A stretch of 64,000 bases of DNA from Streptococcus oralis. Lineage in GTDB: Bacteria > Bacillota > Bacilli > Lactobacillales > Streptococcaceae. Position numbers and translations under genes: made by a program. Positions 38,562 to 46,992 of this stretch are shown piece after piece. Position 1 is the first letter of the stretch, and the number at the start of each line of letters is the position of its first letter. The DNA lies in contig NZ_QEWJ01000006.1 of NCBI RefSeq assembly GCF_004127215.1, positions 1-64,000 of the forward strand. The letters run 5' to 3'. The notes under the pieces are model-generated. The model was not told the DNA's origin and did not search any database. It worked only from the letters and a program-made list of their open reading frames with translations.

Positions 38562-39762
38562 AGATGGATTTTACGGAAAATTCGGCGGACGTTTCGTCCC
38601 AGAAACATTGATGACAGCAGTTTTGGAGTTGGAAAAGGCCTACTGTGAAAGTCAGGCGGACCCAAGTTTCCAAGAGGAATTGAACCAGCTCTTACGTCAG
38701 TACGTAGGACGTGAAACTCCTCTTTACTATGCAAAAAACTTGACCCAGCATATCGGTGGCGCCAAGATCTATCTCAAACGGGAAGACCTCAACCATACAG
38801 GGGCCCACAAGATTAACAATGCCTTGGGACAGGTTCTTCTGGCTAAACGCATGGGCAAAAATAAAATTATTGCTGAAACTGGTGCTGGTCAGCACGGTGT
38901 GGCAACTGCAACAGCTGCAGCCCTCTTTAACATGGAATGTACCATCTATATGGGTGAGGAAGATGTCAAACGCCAAGCCCTCAATGTCTTCCGTATGGAG
39001 CTTTTGGGAGCCAAGGTTGAGGCCGTGACAGATGGTTCGCGCGTGCTCAAGGACGCGGTCAATGCGGCCCTTCGTTCATGGGTGGCAAATATCGATGATA
39101 CCCACTATATCCTTGGTTCTGCCTTGGGACCTCATCCTTTCCCAGAAATCGTTCGTGATTTCCAAAGTGTCATTGGCCGAGAGGCTAAACAACAATACCG
39201 TGACTTAACAGGGCAAGATTTACCAGATGCCCTAGTAGCCTGTGTTGGTGGTGGGTCGAATGCTATCGGGCTCTTCCATCCATTTGTAGAAGATGAGTCA
39301 GTAGCAATGTATGGGGCTGAAGCAGCAGGACTTGGTGTGGATACAGAGCATCACGCAGCGACCTTGACCAAGGGTCGTCCGGGTGTCCTTCACGGTTCCC
39401 TCATGGATGTTCTCCAAGATGCTCATGGTCAAATTCTTGAAGCTTTCTCTATCTCAGCAGGTTTGGACTATCCTGGTATCGGTCCAGAACATTCTCACTA
39501 CCACGATATCAAACGTGCCAGCTATGTTCCTGTGACAGACGAGGAAGCTTTGGAAGGATTCCAACTCTTGTCTCGCGTGGAAGGGATTATTCCAGCCTTG
39601 GAATCTAGCCACGCCATCGCTTTTGCAGTGAAATTGGCCAAAGAACTTGGTCCAGACAAGTCTATGATTGTCTGTCTATCAGGTCGTGGGGACAAGGATG
39701 TAGTTCAAGTCAAAGACCGTTTGGAAGCAGACGCAACAAAGAAGGGAGAAGCTCATGCCTAA
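38539..39762 (+). CDS. trpB: Tryptophan synthase beta subunit (operon copy)
   Basis: 407 residues, canonical: PLP lysine in [35 protein letters not shown] and LSGRGDKD. Pairs with the following TrpA to channel indole. Overlaps trpF by 23 nt and trpA by 8 nt. A second, diverged TrpB gene lies upstream at 32806. Confidence 0.96.
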   Translation: MAYQEPNKDGFYGKFGGRFVPETLMTAVLELEKAYCESQADPSFQEELNQLLRQYVGRETPLYYAKNLTQHIGGAKIYLKREDLNHTGAHKINNALGQVLLAKRMGKNKIIAETGAGQHGVATATAAALFNMECTIYMGEEDVKRQALNVFRMELLGAKVEAVTDGSRVLKDAVNAALRSWVANIDDTHYILGSALGPHPFPEIVRDFQSVIGREAKQQYRDLTGQDLPDALVACVGGGSNAIGLFHPFVEDESVAMYGAEAAGLGVDTEHHAATLTKGRPGVLHGSLMDVLQDAHGQILEAFSISAGLDYPGIGPEHSHYHDIKRASYVPVTDEEALEGFQLLSRVEGIIPALESSHAIAFAVKLAKELGPDKSMIVCLSGRGDKDVVQVKDRLEADATKKGEAHA

Positions 39763-40531
39763 GACACTAACAGAAAAATTGAACGCTATCAAAGCAACCG
39801 GAAAAGGAATTTTCGTTCCCTATATCATGGCTGGGGACCATGAGAAAGGATTAGATGGTCTTGGTGAAACAATCCACTTTTTAGAAGATTTGGGTGTTTC
39901 AGCTATTGAAGTGGGCATTCCCTTTTCAGACCCTGTTGCAGATGGACCTGTAATCGAAGAAGCAGGCTTGCGCAGTCTAGCTCATGGGACTTCTACCCAG
40001 GCTTTGGTTGAAACCTTGAAAACCATTCAAACAGAAGTTCCGCTTGTCATCATGACCTACTTCAACCCCCTCTTTCAGTACGGTGTGGACAAATTTATCA
40101 AAGATCTGGCAGATACAGCGGTCAAGGGCTTGATTATCCCAGACCTGCCTCATGAGCATGCCAACTTTGTAGAGCCATTTTTGGTAGACACAGATATCGC
40201 CTTGATTCCCCTAGTTAGTTTGACCACAGGACTTGAGCGCCAAAAAGAGTTGATCAAGGGGGCTGAAGGATTCGTCTATGCCGTTGCTGTCAATGGGGTG
40301 ACAGGGAAATCAGGAAATTACCGTGCAGACTTGGACAAGCACTTGGCGCAATTGCATCAAGTAGCTGACATCCCAGTCTTGACAGGTTTTGGTGTGTCTA
40401 GCCAGGCTGATGTAGAGCGCTTCAATGCGGTGTCAGATGGCGTTATCGTCGGTTCGAAAATTGTAAAAGCTCTCCACCAAGGAGAGCCGATTGAGGACTT
40501 TATCAAACAAGCAGTAGCTTACCAAAAATAA
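39755..40531 (+). CDS. trpA: Tryptophan synthase alpha subunit
   Basis: 258 residues. Barrel with the catalytic Glu in [16 protein letters not shown] and the phosphate-binding [11 protein letters not shown]. Cleaves indole-3-glycerol phosphate. Last gene of the operon. Its 3' end overlaps, on the other strand, the relic C-terminus of an older cclA (40503-40589). Confidence 0.95.
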   Translation: MPKTLTEKLNAIKATGKGIFVPYIMAGDHEKGLDGLGETIHFLEDLGVSAIEVGIPFSDPVADGPVIEEAGLRSLAHGTSTQALVETLKTIQTEVPLVIMTYFNPLFQYGVDKFIKDLADTAVKGLIIPDLPHEHANFVEPFLVDTDIALIPLVSLTTGLERQKELIKGAEGFVYAVAVNGVTGKSGNYRADLDKHLAQLHQVADIPVLTGFGVSSQADVERFNAVSDGVIVGSKIVKALHQGEPIEDFIKQAVAYQK

Positions 40532-40589
40532 TAACATAAGTAGCAAGTAAGAGGAAAGGCACAAAAGGAAGTCCTTCCTTTTTCTTTTG
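40503..40589 (-). pseudogene. Relic 3' end of cclA
   Basis: On the minus strand this reads QKKKEGLPFVPFLLLA followed by [12 protein letters not shown] and a stop. The first sixteen codons match the current CclA (QKKKERLPFVPFLLLA). The tail differs from the present tail, which is ATIIVFYQFLLVC. It shows that cclA once ended here, overlapping trpA by 29 nt. It is also the left copy of a 48-bp direct repeat. Confidence 0.85.
40542..40589. repeat. Direct repeat, left copy, flanking the WYL module
   Basis: 48 bp from AGCAAGTAAGAGGAAAGGCAC to TTTTTCTTTTG. The right copy is at 42085-42132 with two mismatches. It contains the hairpin AAAGGAAGTCCTTCCTTT and a T-run that may serve as the trpA terminator. 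Confidence 0.9.
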
Positions 40590-40620
40590 AGGGTATAAGT
40601 TCATGAATGACAGTTGAATA

Positions 40621-41520
40621 TTAGTTTGGGTATTGCTTATGAATGGTATCTATATAGTTGGTGAAATGTTTCAGGAAATGCTTAGGAGATATAACAGTGA
40701 TGTATTTTCCAAAAGCAAGCAAGGTATTGTATCCCCAATCATTGTCGTTTAACGGATAAGTAATCTCGTAAATATCGCTATTAATAGGTTTTATTGCATT
40801 ATAGCCTAAGAGTTCCACAAATCGATCAAGAACAATTTTCTGGACATGCAGGATGACAGGTACTTTGTTTTCATTCATCCAAGCACCACCATCATAGGGA
40901 AGTGGTGTAAAATGTCTTTTTGAAAAAGTATCGGAGAGAGTAAGTTCACTAATTCTAGCAACTTTAAAAACAGAAAAACGCGCTTTATCAGTATCGTAGG
41001 CATCCATATACCAACTCCGGTCCTTATAGACAATACGGTAAGGCTCACAATTTTTTTGACTCACCAGTCCTTGTGAATTAATATAGGAAAATTTTATTTT
41101 TACTCTACCTCTGATAGCTTCCAATAACTTAAAAATCAAAGTTCGTATTTCCAGGTTCCCTTGAGATAGAGATAAATCAATTTCGAAATCAGAGTATGTA
41201 TTGGCAGCATTTAATTTCAATATAGCATTGAAAGTAGAGGCATCTTCCAATACTTGATAACGGCTTTTTAAACCAGATTCGATCGAAAGCCGTTCGGATT
41301 GGGTCAGGGGAGGTTTGTCAGTTTGGAAGTCTTCCATAAGAAAAATGCCTCCATTTTTTCCTTTCATTACATAGAGAGGAATGCCTGCAAGAGATAAATC
41401 ATCAATATCTCTCATAATAGTTCGTGTGCTGACTTTAAAAAGTTCTGATAATTCTTTAGCTGTTGTTTTTCGTTTATTTACTAAATGAGAAATAATCCCC
41501 ATTTGACGGTCAATTTTCAT
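40621..41520 (-). CDS. WYL-domain transcriptional regulator (YafY/DeoR-like)
   Basis: 299 residues. N-terminal helix-turn-helix (KTTAKELSELFKVSTRTIMRDIDDL) and a WYL domain (CEPYRIVYKDRSWYMDAYD) with C-terminal extension. WYL proteins sense small ligands or nucleic acids. Divergent from a GyrI-like effector-binding protein across 78 bp with a perfect inverted repeat. Both lie between direct repeats inserted between trpA and cclA. An autoregulated two-gene module is inferred. Confidence 0.9.
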   Translation of the reverse strand: MKIDRQMGIISHLVNKRKTTAKELSELFKVSTRTIMRDIDDLSLAGIPLYVMKGKNGGIFLMEDFQTDKPPLTQSERLSIESGLKSRYQVLEDASTFNAILKLNAANTYSDFEIDLSLSQGNLEIRTLIFKLLEAIRGRVKIKFSYINSQGLVSQKNCEPYRIVYKDRSWYMDAYDTDKARFSVFKVARISELTLSDTFSKRHFTPLPYDGGAWMNENKVPVILHVQKIVLDRFVELLGYNAIKPINSDIYEITYPLNDNDWGYNTLLAFGKYITVISPKHFLKHFTNYIDTIHKQYPN

Positions 41521-41534
41521 AATTTTCTCCTTAA

Positions 41535-41556
41535 ATATGACAGATAGTTGTCATAT
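41535..41556. promoter_or_regulatory. Candidate operator of the WYL regulator
   Basis: Perfect inverted repeat ATATGACA-GATAGT-TGTCATAT, 15 bp upstream of the regulator start. It overlaps the -35 TTGTCA (41548-41553) of the divergent gene. Confidence 0.75.
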
Positions 41557-41576
41557 TACTTTTGTTATGATTATAC
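41548..41576 (+). promoter_or_regulatory. Promoter of the GyrI-like gene
   Basis: -35 TTGTCA (41548-41553), 17-bp spacer, -10 TTATAC (41571-41576). The -35 is inside the inverted repeat, so binding there should affect it. Confidence 0.65.
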
Positions 41577-41598
41577 CATAAAGAAAGGAGTTCATATA

Positions 41599-42054
41599 AT
41601 GAAACATCAAACTAAACCATCGTTTACCTTAGTTGGCAAGAGTATTTTGATAGAAGGAACTACAGTTCATGAACATCACTATTCTAAAGAGAAAACGGCA
41701 TTCTATACTCAGTTATTTAAAGAAGGAATGCTAGGAAAATTGATGCCCCATTCCATAGATAAAAGAGGCTATGCTTTGATAGTTCCTCATAAAGATGGTA
41801 TACAATACTACGCAGGAGTTGCGGCAAATAATGCTGTGGCAGGTTACGAAAGCATTCTTGTCCCAGAGAAAGATTATTTAGTAAGCTCAGCCAGTGGTGA
41901 TAAATCAAGACTCTTGTTTGATAAATTGGAGGATAACTTTTTTGAGGGAGAATATAGCTCGCTTTACAATGATGGAATTATCTTAGAAATACTTTTAAAC
42001 GGTAATCCCATGGATGCAGAAGTTGAGCTTTGGGTTCCCAATTCAACAAACTAA
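41599..42054 (+). CDS. GyrI-like small-molecule-binding protein
   Basis: 151 residues from ATG 41599 (AAAGGAG 8 nt upstream). The fold pattern fits the GyrI/AraC effector-binding domain: YALIVPHKDGIQYYAGVAA in the middle and C-terminal GIILEILLNGNPMDAEVELWVP. No DNA-binding part. Such stand-alone domains bind or hydrolyse hydrophobic cations and are often partners of WYL/YafY regulators. Its 3' end overlaps cclA by 12 nt. Confidence 0.82.
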   Translation: MKHQTKPSFTLVGKSILIEGTTVHEHHYSKEKTAFYTQLFKEGMLGKLMPHSIDKRGYALIVPHKDGIQYYAGVAANNAVAGYESILVPEKDYLVSSASGDKSRLLFDKLEDNFFEGEYSSLYNDGIILEILLNGNPMDAEVELWVPNSTN

Positions 42055-42705
42055 TAAGAACTGATAGAAAACTATTATAGTCGCAGCAAGTAAGAGGAAA
42101 GGCACGAAAGGAAGTCTTTCCTTTTTCTTTTGCGAAAGAAAGGCTAAAATCCCTGCCGCAGAAGCGAACTGAATCAAGATGAGTAATTCTGTCGCGCTAA
42201 AGACGAGAGCACAAGAAGCCAGAAAGAGAAAATCCCCTGCGCCCATGCGGATATCGAAAAAATGAGCCAAGATTCCGAGGGCAAGGAAGAAGACCATGAC
42301 CAGATTCCAACCAGAGCAGGCCATGAGGATTAGGTGGAAAGTCATCCAGACCAGTAAGGGATATTCCTGATGGCGAAAGTCATAGATGCCCAAGGTCAAG
42401 CCAGTAGTGATTAGAATGACTTGCCCCGAGGAAAGAAAGCCCCAAGACCAAGACAGAAAGAGGAATCCCAAGCCCAATTCAAATAGGGCATACCAGACAG
42501 GATAGCGAACCTTGCAGTAGCGACAGCGAAAGCGATTAACCACCTGCGAAAGGATAGGAATCAAATCTAGCGGACGCAAGCGAGTCTGACAGGAATCGCA
42601 GTGGCTAGCTGGTCGAATAATGGATTGCTCAGGAAAACGGTCAATGACCAAACCTAGAAAGGAAGCGAGAATACTCCCGACAAGAAAAAAATAAAGATCA
42701 ATCAT
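42043..42705 (-). CDS. cclA: Type IV prepilin peptidase (A24 family)
   Basis: 220 residues, polytopic. The N-terminal cysteine tetrad CDSCQ...CRYCKVRYP and the aspartate protease motifs (D in YDFRHQEYP, D in MGAGDFLFL) identify PilD/CclA. It processes ComGC-type pseudopilins for competence. The last 14 residues are encoded by sequence next to the WYL module and differ from the relic CclA tail at 40503. The right direct repeat (42085-42132) lies inside the gene. Confidence 0.92.
   Translation of the reverse strand: MIDLYFFLVGSILASFLGLVIDRFPEQSIIRPASHCDSCQTRLRPLDLIPILSQVVNRFRCRYCKVRYPVWYALFELGLGFLFLSWSWGFLSSGQVILITTGLTLGIYDFRHQEYPLLVWMTFHLILMACSGWNLVMVFFLALGILAHFFDIRMGAGDFLFLASCALVFSATELLILIQFASAAGILAFLSQKKKERLPFVPFLLLAATIIVFYQFLLVC
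42085..42132. repeat. Direct repeat, right copy, inside cclA
   Basis: 48 bp matching 40542-40589 with two mismatches. Here it is coding sequence near the end of cclA. The 1.5 kb between the copies holds the WYL module. Confidence 0.9.
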
Positions 42706-42737
42706 ACTTATCTATTCGTAAAAAATAGGAGAAGTGG

Positions 42738-42743
42738 TATAAT
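42738..42743 (+). promoter_or_regulatory. Extended -10 promoter of the GNAT gene
   Basis: TGG-TATAAT (42735-42743), 32 bp before the ATG at 42775. Confidence 0.65.
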
Positions 42744-42774
42744 GGAGAAACATAGATAAGATAGTGAGGTCAAG

Positions 42775-43230
42775 ATGACAATTCGTTTTGAAGAAAATGT
42801 GAGCACAGAAAATGCTCAGCTCGTATGCCAATGGTCCAACTCCCTTGGCAAATCCTTTCAAGAACAATGGATGGGAACAATGATTCCTTTTCCCTTAACA
42901 ATTCAAATCTTGCAAGATTTGGAAGGAATCTTTTCAATCTTTGATGGACAAGAGTTTGTGGGGCTTATCCAGAAAATCAGGCTAGAAGAGAGAAATCTTC
43001 ATATCGGGAGATTTTTTATCAATCCCCAGAAGCAGGGGCAGGGCTTAGGTAGCCAGGCTTTAAGGAAATTTGTTAGTTTGGCCTTTGAAAATGAAGACAT
43101 AGATACTGTCTCTCTAAATGTCTACGAGGCAAATCAAACAGCTTACAATCTTTACCAAAAAGCAGGATTTGAAATCGTTCAAATGGTTGAAGTACCTATA
43201 CGAAAATACATCATGAAAAAGGGTAGATAG
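42775..43230 (+). CDS. GNAT-family N-acetyltransferase
   Basis: 151 residues. The acetyl-CoA loop QKQGQGLGSQALRKF (motif A, Q/RxxGxG/A) and the C-terminal SLNVYEANQTAYNLYQKAGFE are typical of GNAT enzymes. Substrate unknown. Single gene with its own extended -10 and followed by a long hairpin. Confidence 0.9.
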   Translation: MTIRFEENVSTENAQLVCQWSNSLGKSFQEQWMGTMIPFPLTIQILQDLEGIFSIFDGQEFVGLIQKIRLEERNLHIGRFFINPQKQGQGLGSQALRKFVSLAFENEDIDTVSLNVYEANQTAYNLYQKAGFEIVQMVEVPIRKYIMKKGR

Positions 43231-43264
43231 CAGACGAAGAAGATGGGGAAAACAGCTTTAAAAT

Positions 43265-43313
43265 CAAAAAACGCATAATATCAGGTATTAAAAAACTTGA
43301 TACTATGCGTTTT
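43265..43313 (+). terminator. Terminator hairpin after the GNAT gene
   Basis: AAAACGCATA-TATCA / TGATA-TATGCGTTTT with single-base bulges and a 15-nt loop. The tail is only partly T-rich. Confidence 0.7.
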
Positions 43314-43375
43314 GTCATAGAGAGATTTACTGGATTTTCTCCTCAACTTGAGTTGATATCTAACTTCTCTTTCTA

Positions 43376-44449
43376 TTAACGATTTTTCCAAGCTTGGTAG
43401 CGGGTGTCAATCAAGAGTTGAGTTAGGCGTCCCATGGTTTCTCTTTCTTCGGGAGTGAGGGACTGGGCTTGGACAAAGAGATGGTGAATGTGTTCAATGA
43501 CCTTGAAGGAAGAAAGATCGTTGATGGAGGAGATGCCTGCATCAAGAATGATTCCGAAAAAGAGGTCGAAGTAGAGTTGCAGTTCCGTATCAGGAACTGT
43601 CTCAACCCATTCCTTGAAAGTAGTATCGACTTGCTGGCTGTCACTATTGGTCTCATCCAGTTGGACAAAGTGTTTGTCTGCAACCTGCCAACTAAAGGTG
43701 TCGTGCTGGGCAATACCACCTAGGGCAGTGCTTCGAACGACGATTTTTTTATCAGGAATTTCTAGCATCATCCCGATGATAGACCCTTGTGGGACAAATA
43801 CTTTTGTTCTTTCCATCATGTTTTGATAGCCAGCTTTTTTGGTTAGTTCCTTGTGAAGTCCAGGCGCATCAAAAGTATAGACAGAGACAATGCTTTTTTG
43901 TAAGAGTGGGTCGAGTTGACTGGCAGCATAGACAGCTAAATTGCCCCCTTTTGAGTGTCCTGCTAGGATAACCTTTTGGTTGGGGTGTTGAGCAAAAAAA
44001 TTCTCTAAATACTGGAGGGCATGTTTTTGAGCAGGGATTTCCTTCATATAGGTCATATGGAAATCTTCTTTCCAACCGATGATGCTATCATCAGTTCCAC
44101 GAAAGACAAGCAAATAGGTATCGAGACTGATACGATAAGTCATGGCTGCGAACTGTTTTTGCAATTCAGGATCGATATCATTGATAAAGTCTGAGAGCTT
44201 GCAATTTTTAAAGCGTTTGTGTTGAGCGAGCTGATCTAATAACTGGAGGCGGTTCTTATTGGTCAGCATAGTCGTGTCTCTAGGGATTTGAGATGCAAGA
44301 TCTATGAGACGCTTTGGTTCTTGAGTGACTACATTATCAAAAGCAAGGTAGGTTAATTCAGTAAGGGCAAGAACATCTAACTCATTCACGGGGAGGTCAT
44401 AAAAGGAATCGTATGCTACATCATTTAAGTAGTCAAAAATATTAGCCAT
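43376..44449 (-). CDS. DUF2974-family alpha/beta-hydrolase (lipase-like)
   Basis: 357 residues. The nucleophile elbow GHSKGGN (residues about 165-171), preceded by LLVFRGTDDSIIGWKEDF (oxyanion region), places it with class 3 lipase-like DUF2974 proteins. No signal peptide. Substrate unknown. Single gene in its context. Confidence 0.85.
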   Translation of the reverse strand: MANIFDYLNDVAYDSFYDLPVNELDVLALTELTYLAFDNVVTQEPKRLIDLASQIPRDTTMLTNKNRLQLLDQLAQHKRFKNCKLSDFINDIDPELQKQFAAMTYRISLDTYLLVFRGTDDSIIGWKEDFHMTYMKEIPAQKHALQYLENFFAQHPNQKVILAGHSKGGNLAVYAASQLDPLLQKSIVSVYTFDAPGLHKELTKKAGYQNMMERTKVFVPQGSIIGMMLEIPDKKIVVRSTALGGIAQHDTFSWQVADKHFVQLDETNSDSQQVDTTFKEWVETVPDTELQLYFDLFFGIILDAGISSINDLSSFKVIEHIHHLFVQAQSLTPEERETMGRLTQLLIDTRYQAWKNR

Positions 44450-44560
44450 AAAAGCTCCTTTCTCTATGTTTATCCTACCACATTTACCTAGAATTAGCTA
44501 GTGGGCTTGTTAGAATGACCTAGTAGGGTTTGATTGAAATACATAGAAGACAGGCTGCTC

Positions 44561-45337
44561 CTATTTCAAACCTCTAAACGAGCTTACTTGTATGTTTTTG
44601 CTATCGATTCCATTTTCCTTTAAAAAATTCTTCATCTCATTTACATCATCAGGCTGTCCTGTGATAAGATAGCTAGCTTGATTGCCGTATTCATCAATAG
44701 CACGTTTTAAAAATTCTTGACTTTGAGAAAAATCATCGTTAGTTTTATAAGTAAAATTCGGTGTGTTTTGAGCTAGTTCTTTCATCTCTTTATCAAAAAT
44801 AGTTACTCCTTTGTCAAAATGGTTGAGAATAATTGGTGCTTTACCAGCCCATTCTTTGATAAGGGGGCGTAGAGCAGAAATACCAACATCAGATGCAAAG
44901 CAAACTAGTGGCTGATTCGTATCTTTAACGGTTAAAGAGGAATCAAGCCAACTCATCTCAATCTCACTGCCAGTCGGTAAATGTGTCAAGGTTTCCTTAA
45001 AGTGGCTACCACTATTATGCGTTAAAATGAGGATTTCATCTTCATCAGGTGTGGAGGCAATGGTTAGCCATCGACTGGTCTGCTCTCCCTTAGCTTCGTT
45101 TTTCCTAGTAGCGGACGAGGTATCAGGGAGTGTAAACTTAGCATAAGCCCCAGCTTTCCAGATTTGATGACTCGGTTTTGTGATATGAATTACATATAGA
45201 TCTCCGCTGGGGTTTTCGATGGATTTTATCGATAATGTCTGGTTTCGTCCAAGATAAGCGATGGCACCCCAAGTTATAATACATAGCGCTCCAAGTGTTG
45301 ATAGAATGATAATAAACATTTTTTTACCTCTTTTCAT
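44561..45337 (-). CDS. Membrane-anchored ferredoxin-reductase-like protein
   Basis: 258 residues. One N-terminal transmembrane helix (MFIIILSTLGALCIITWGAIAYL), then FAD-binding-like segment (WKAGAYAKFTLPD, RWLTIASTPDEDE) and NAD-binding-like segment (VCFASDVGISALRP, ASYLITGQPDDV). It resembles the oxidoreductase half of ferric-reductase-like proteins without heme helices. Preceded by a TetR operator copy at 45364-45393, so it is likely controlled by the adjacent TetR. A start at the second Met (45319), with AAGAGG before it, is equally possible. Confidence 0.78.
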   Translation of the reverse strand: MKRGKKMFIIILSTLGALCIITWGAIAYLGRNQTLSIKSIENPSGDLYVIHITKPSHQIWKAGAYAKFTLPDTSSATRKNEAKGEQTSRWLTIASTPDEDEILILTHNSGSHFKETLTHLPTGSEIEMSWLDSSLTVKDTNQPLVCFASDVGISALRPLIKEWAGKAPIILNHFDKGVTIFDKEMKELAQNTPNFTYKTNDDFSQSQEFLKRAIDEYGNQASYLITGQPDDVNEMKNFLKENGIDSKNIQVSSFRGLK

Positions 45338-45363
45338 TTTTTATGACTCCTGTTCTTAATTTT

Positions 45364-45393
45364 ATGAATGAACTAAAAAAATAATTCATTCAT
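45364..45393. promoter_or_regulatory. TetR operator, copy 1 (before the oxidoreductase gene)
   Basis: ATGAATGAA-N12-TTCATTCAT. Identical arms and spacer length to the copy at 46011-46040. Confidence 0.8.
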
Positions 45394-45423
45394 ATTTTTT
45401 TAAAAAATAAAGAAATCCATTCT

Positions 45424-45987
45424 TTATTTTAGAACTCCTTTAATGAAGTTGGTTGCAAGTATTTCAACAGTTTTGCCAATATCTGGAAAATCTTTTTCCG
45501 TGATATGCATATCCATATAGTAAAACAGATTATAAACCTGTAAAATATCTTGAATCTTTTCTGGCGAGTACCCTTCAGCCTGCATGCGATTTGTAAAAGT
45601 TTTAACTAGAAACTGATGAAAAGGATTTGCGACTTTGCCTTCTTCCGAGGAATAGTAGCTGTGTAACTCATCTGCGATGGAAGGATTGTACCATTCTGCA
45701 AGGATTTTATTGGAAGAAACGAGAGTTCTGGACTGAGCAAATAGTTGACCAATGAGGTCAATCATGTCAATTTCCCAATCCAGTTCTTCGATCATAGCTT
45801 GGCGAACACGGTTGTTTTCATCTATATAGATGTCTAGAAAAATGGCTTCTTTACTCTCGTAATAGTTATAAAAAGAACCAACTGCAACACCAGCTTGCCT
45901 AGCAATTTCTGAAATACCTGTTGCCTTGTAACCTTTTTTCGAAAAAACTTCATAGGCTGCTGTCTTTAAAGATTGTTTTTTGTCCAA
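45424..45987 (-). CDS. TetR/AcrR-family regulator
   Basis: 187 residues with the TetR helix-turn-helix (GISEIARQAGVAVGSFYNYYESKEAIF). Upstream of the oxidoreductase gene on the same strand, with an operator copy before each gene. It probably represses both. The C-terminal ligand domain gives no hint of the inducer. Confidence 0.9.
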   Translation of the reverse strand: MDKKQSLKTAAYEVFSKKGYKATGISEIARQAGVAVGSFYNYYESKEAIFLDIYIDENNRVRQAMIEELDWEIDMIDLIGQLFAQSRTLVSSNKILAEWYNPSIADELHSYYSSEEGKVANPFHQFLVKTFTNRMQAEGYSPEKIQDILQVYNLFYYMDMHITEKDFPDIGKTVEILATNFIKGVLK

Positions 45988-46010
45988 TAGGATTTAACCT
46001 CCTTTGCTTC

Positions 46011-46040
46011 ATGAATGAATAAATTTATTAGTTCATTCAT
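46011..46040. promoter_or_regulatory. TetR operator, copy 2 (before tetR)
   Basis: ATGAATGAA-N12-TTCATTCAT. The centre AATAAATTTATT is also palindromic. Same arms as 45364-45393. Confidence 0.8.
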
Positions 46041-46314
46041 ATTCTAACAAATCATGGCTAGCTTGTCAATAAGAAGGCTAGATCTGTTAAATAAGTTAAA
46101 GAAACGCTAACAAAATGAGCACAAAAAGGAAAATATAGGATAAGGCTGGAACTATAATTAAAAATAAGGTATGATATCAGTGAGAATGTTCTCTATTTAG
46201 CATCTGTTTTCTGATCTGAATTTGGGAAATAGGCTGCTAAACAGTATGAGATACTGATCCGTAAATCTGATATGAAGGGTTTTGATACTTTGAGAAATAA
46301 CAAAGGAGGAGCGC
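46041..46314. other. Intergenic region before the two-component genes
   Basis: No gene seen. It holds the promoter region of the response regulator (possible -10 TATGAT near 46169) and a leader ending in AAAGGAGGAGC before ATG 46315. No strong hairpin noted. Confidence 0.5.
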
Positions 46315-46992
46315 ATGCACAAGATTTTACTAGTAGAAGATGACCAAGTTATTCGGCAACAAGTGGGGAAACTGCTCTCTGAGTGGGGTTTTGAGGTCGT
46401 TTTGGTAGAAGATTTTATGGAAGTATTGAGCCTTTTTGTTCAGTCAGAACCTCATTTGGTCCTCATGGATATTGGTCTGCCTCTTTTTAATGGTTACCAC
46501 TGGTGTCAGGAGATTCGCAAGATTTCCAAGGTACCCATCATGTTTTTGTCTTCGAGAGATCAGGCTATGGATATCGTCATGGCAATCAATATGGGAGCGG
46601 ATGACTTTGTAACTAAGCCTTTTGACCAGCAGGTCCTCCTTGCCAAAGTTCAGGGTCTGTTGCGCCGTTCCTATGAGTTTGGGCGGGATGAAAGTTTGCT
46701 AGAGTATGCAGGTGTGATCCTCAATACCAAGTCTATGGACCTGCACTATCAGGGGGAAGTTCTGAGTTTGACCAAGAATGAATTTCAAATTTTGCGAGTC
46801 TTGTTTGAACATGCTGGCAATATCGTGGCGCGTGATGACCTGATGCGGGAACTCTGGAATAGCGACTTTTTCATCGATGACAATACCTTGTCTGTCAATG
46901 TTGCTCGCCTGCGTAAAAAGTTGGAGGAACAAGGATTGGCAGGCTTTATCGAAACCAAGAAAGGGATAGGATACGGACTGAAACATGCTTGA
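46315..46992 (+). CDS. BceR-like response regulator (OmpR/PhoB family)
   Basis: 225 residues. Receiver domain with the phospho-Asp in LVLMDIGLPLFNG, Thr/Ser in MFLSS and Lys in FVTKPF. C-terminal winged helix (RVLFEHAGNIVARDDLMRELW, VNVARLRKKL). Overlaps the kinase gene by 8 nt. Size and sequence match TCS01 of pneumococcus, a bacitracin/lantibiotic-type system. Confidence 0.92.
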   Translation: MHKILLVEDDQVIRQQVGKLLSEWGFEVVLVEDFMEVLSLFVQSEPHLVLMDIGLPLFNGYHWCQEIRKISKVPIMFLSSRDQAMDIVMAINMGADDFVTKPFDQQVLLAKVQGLLRRSYEFGRDESLLEYAGVILNTKSMDLHYQGEVLSLTKNEFQILRVLFEHAGNIVARDDLMRELWNSDFFIDDNTLSVNVARLRKKLEEQGLAGFIETKKGIGYGLKHA

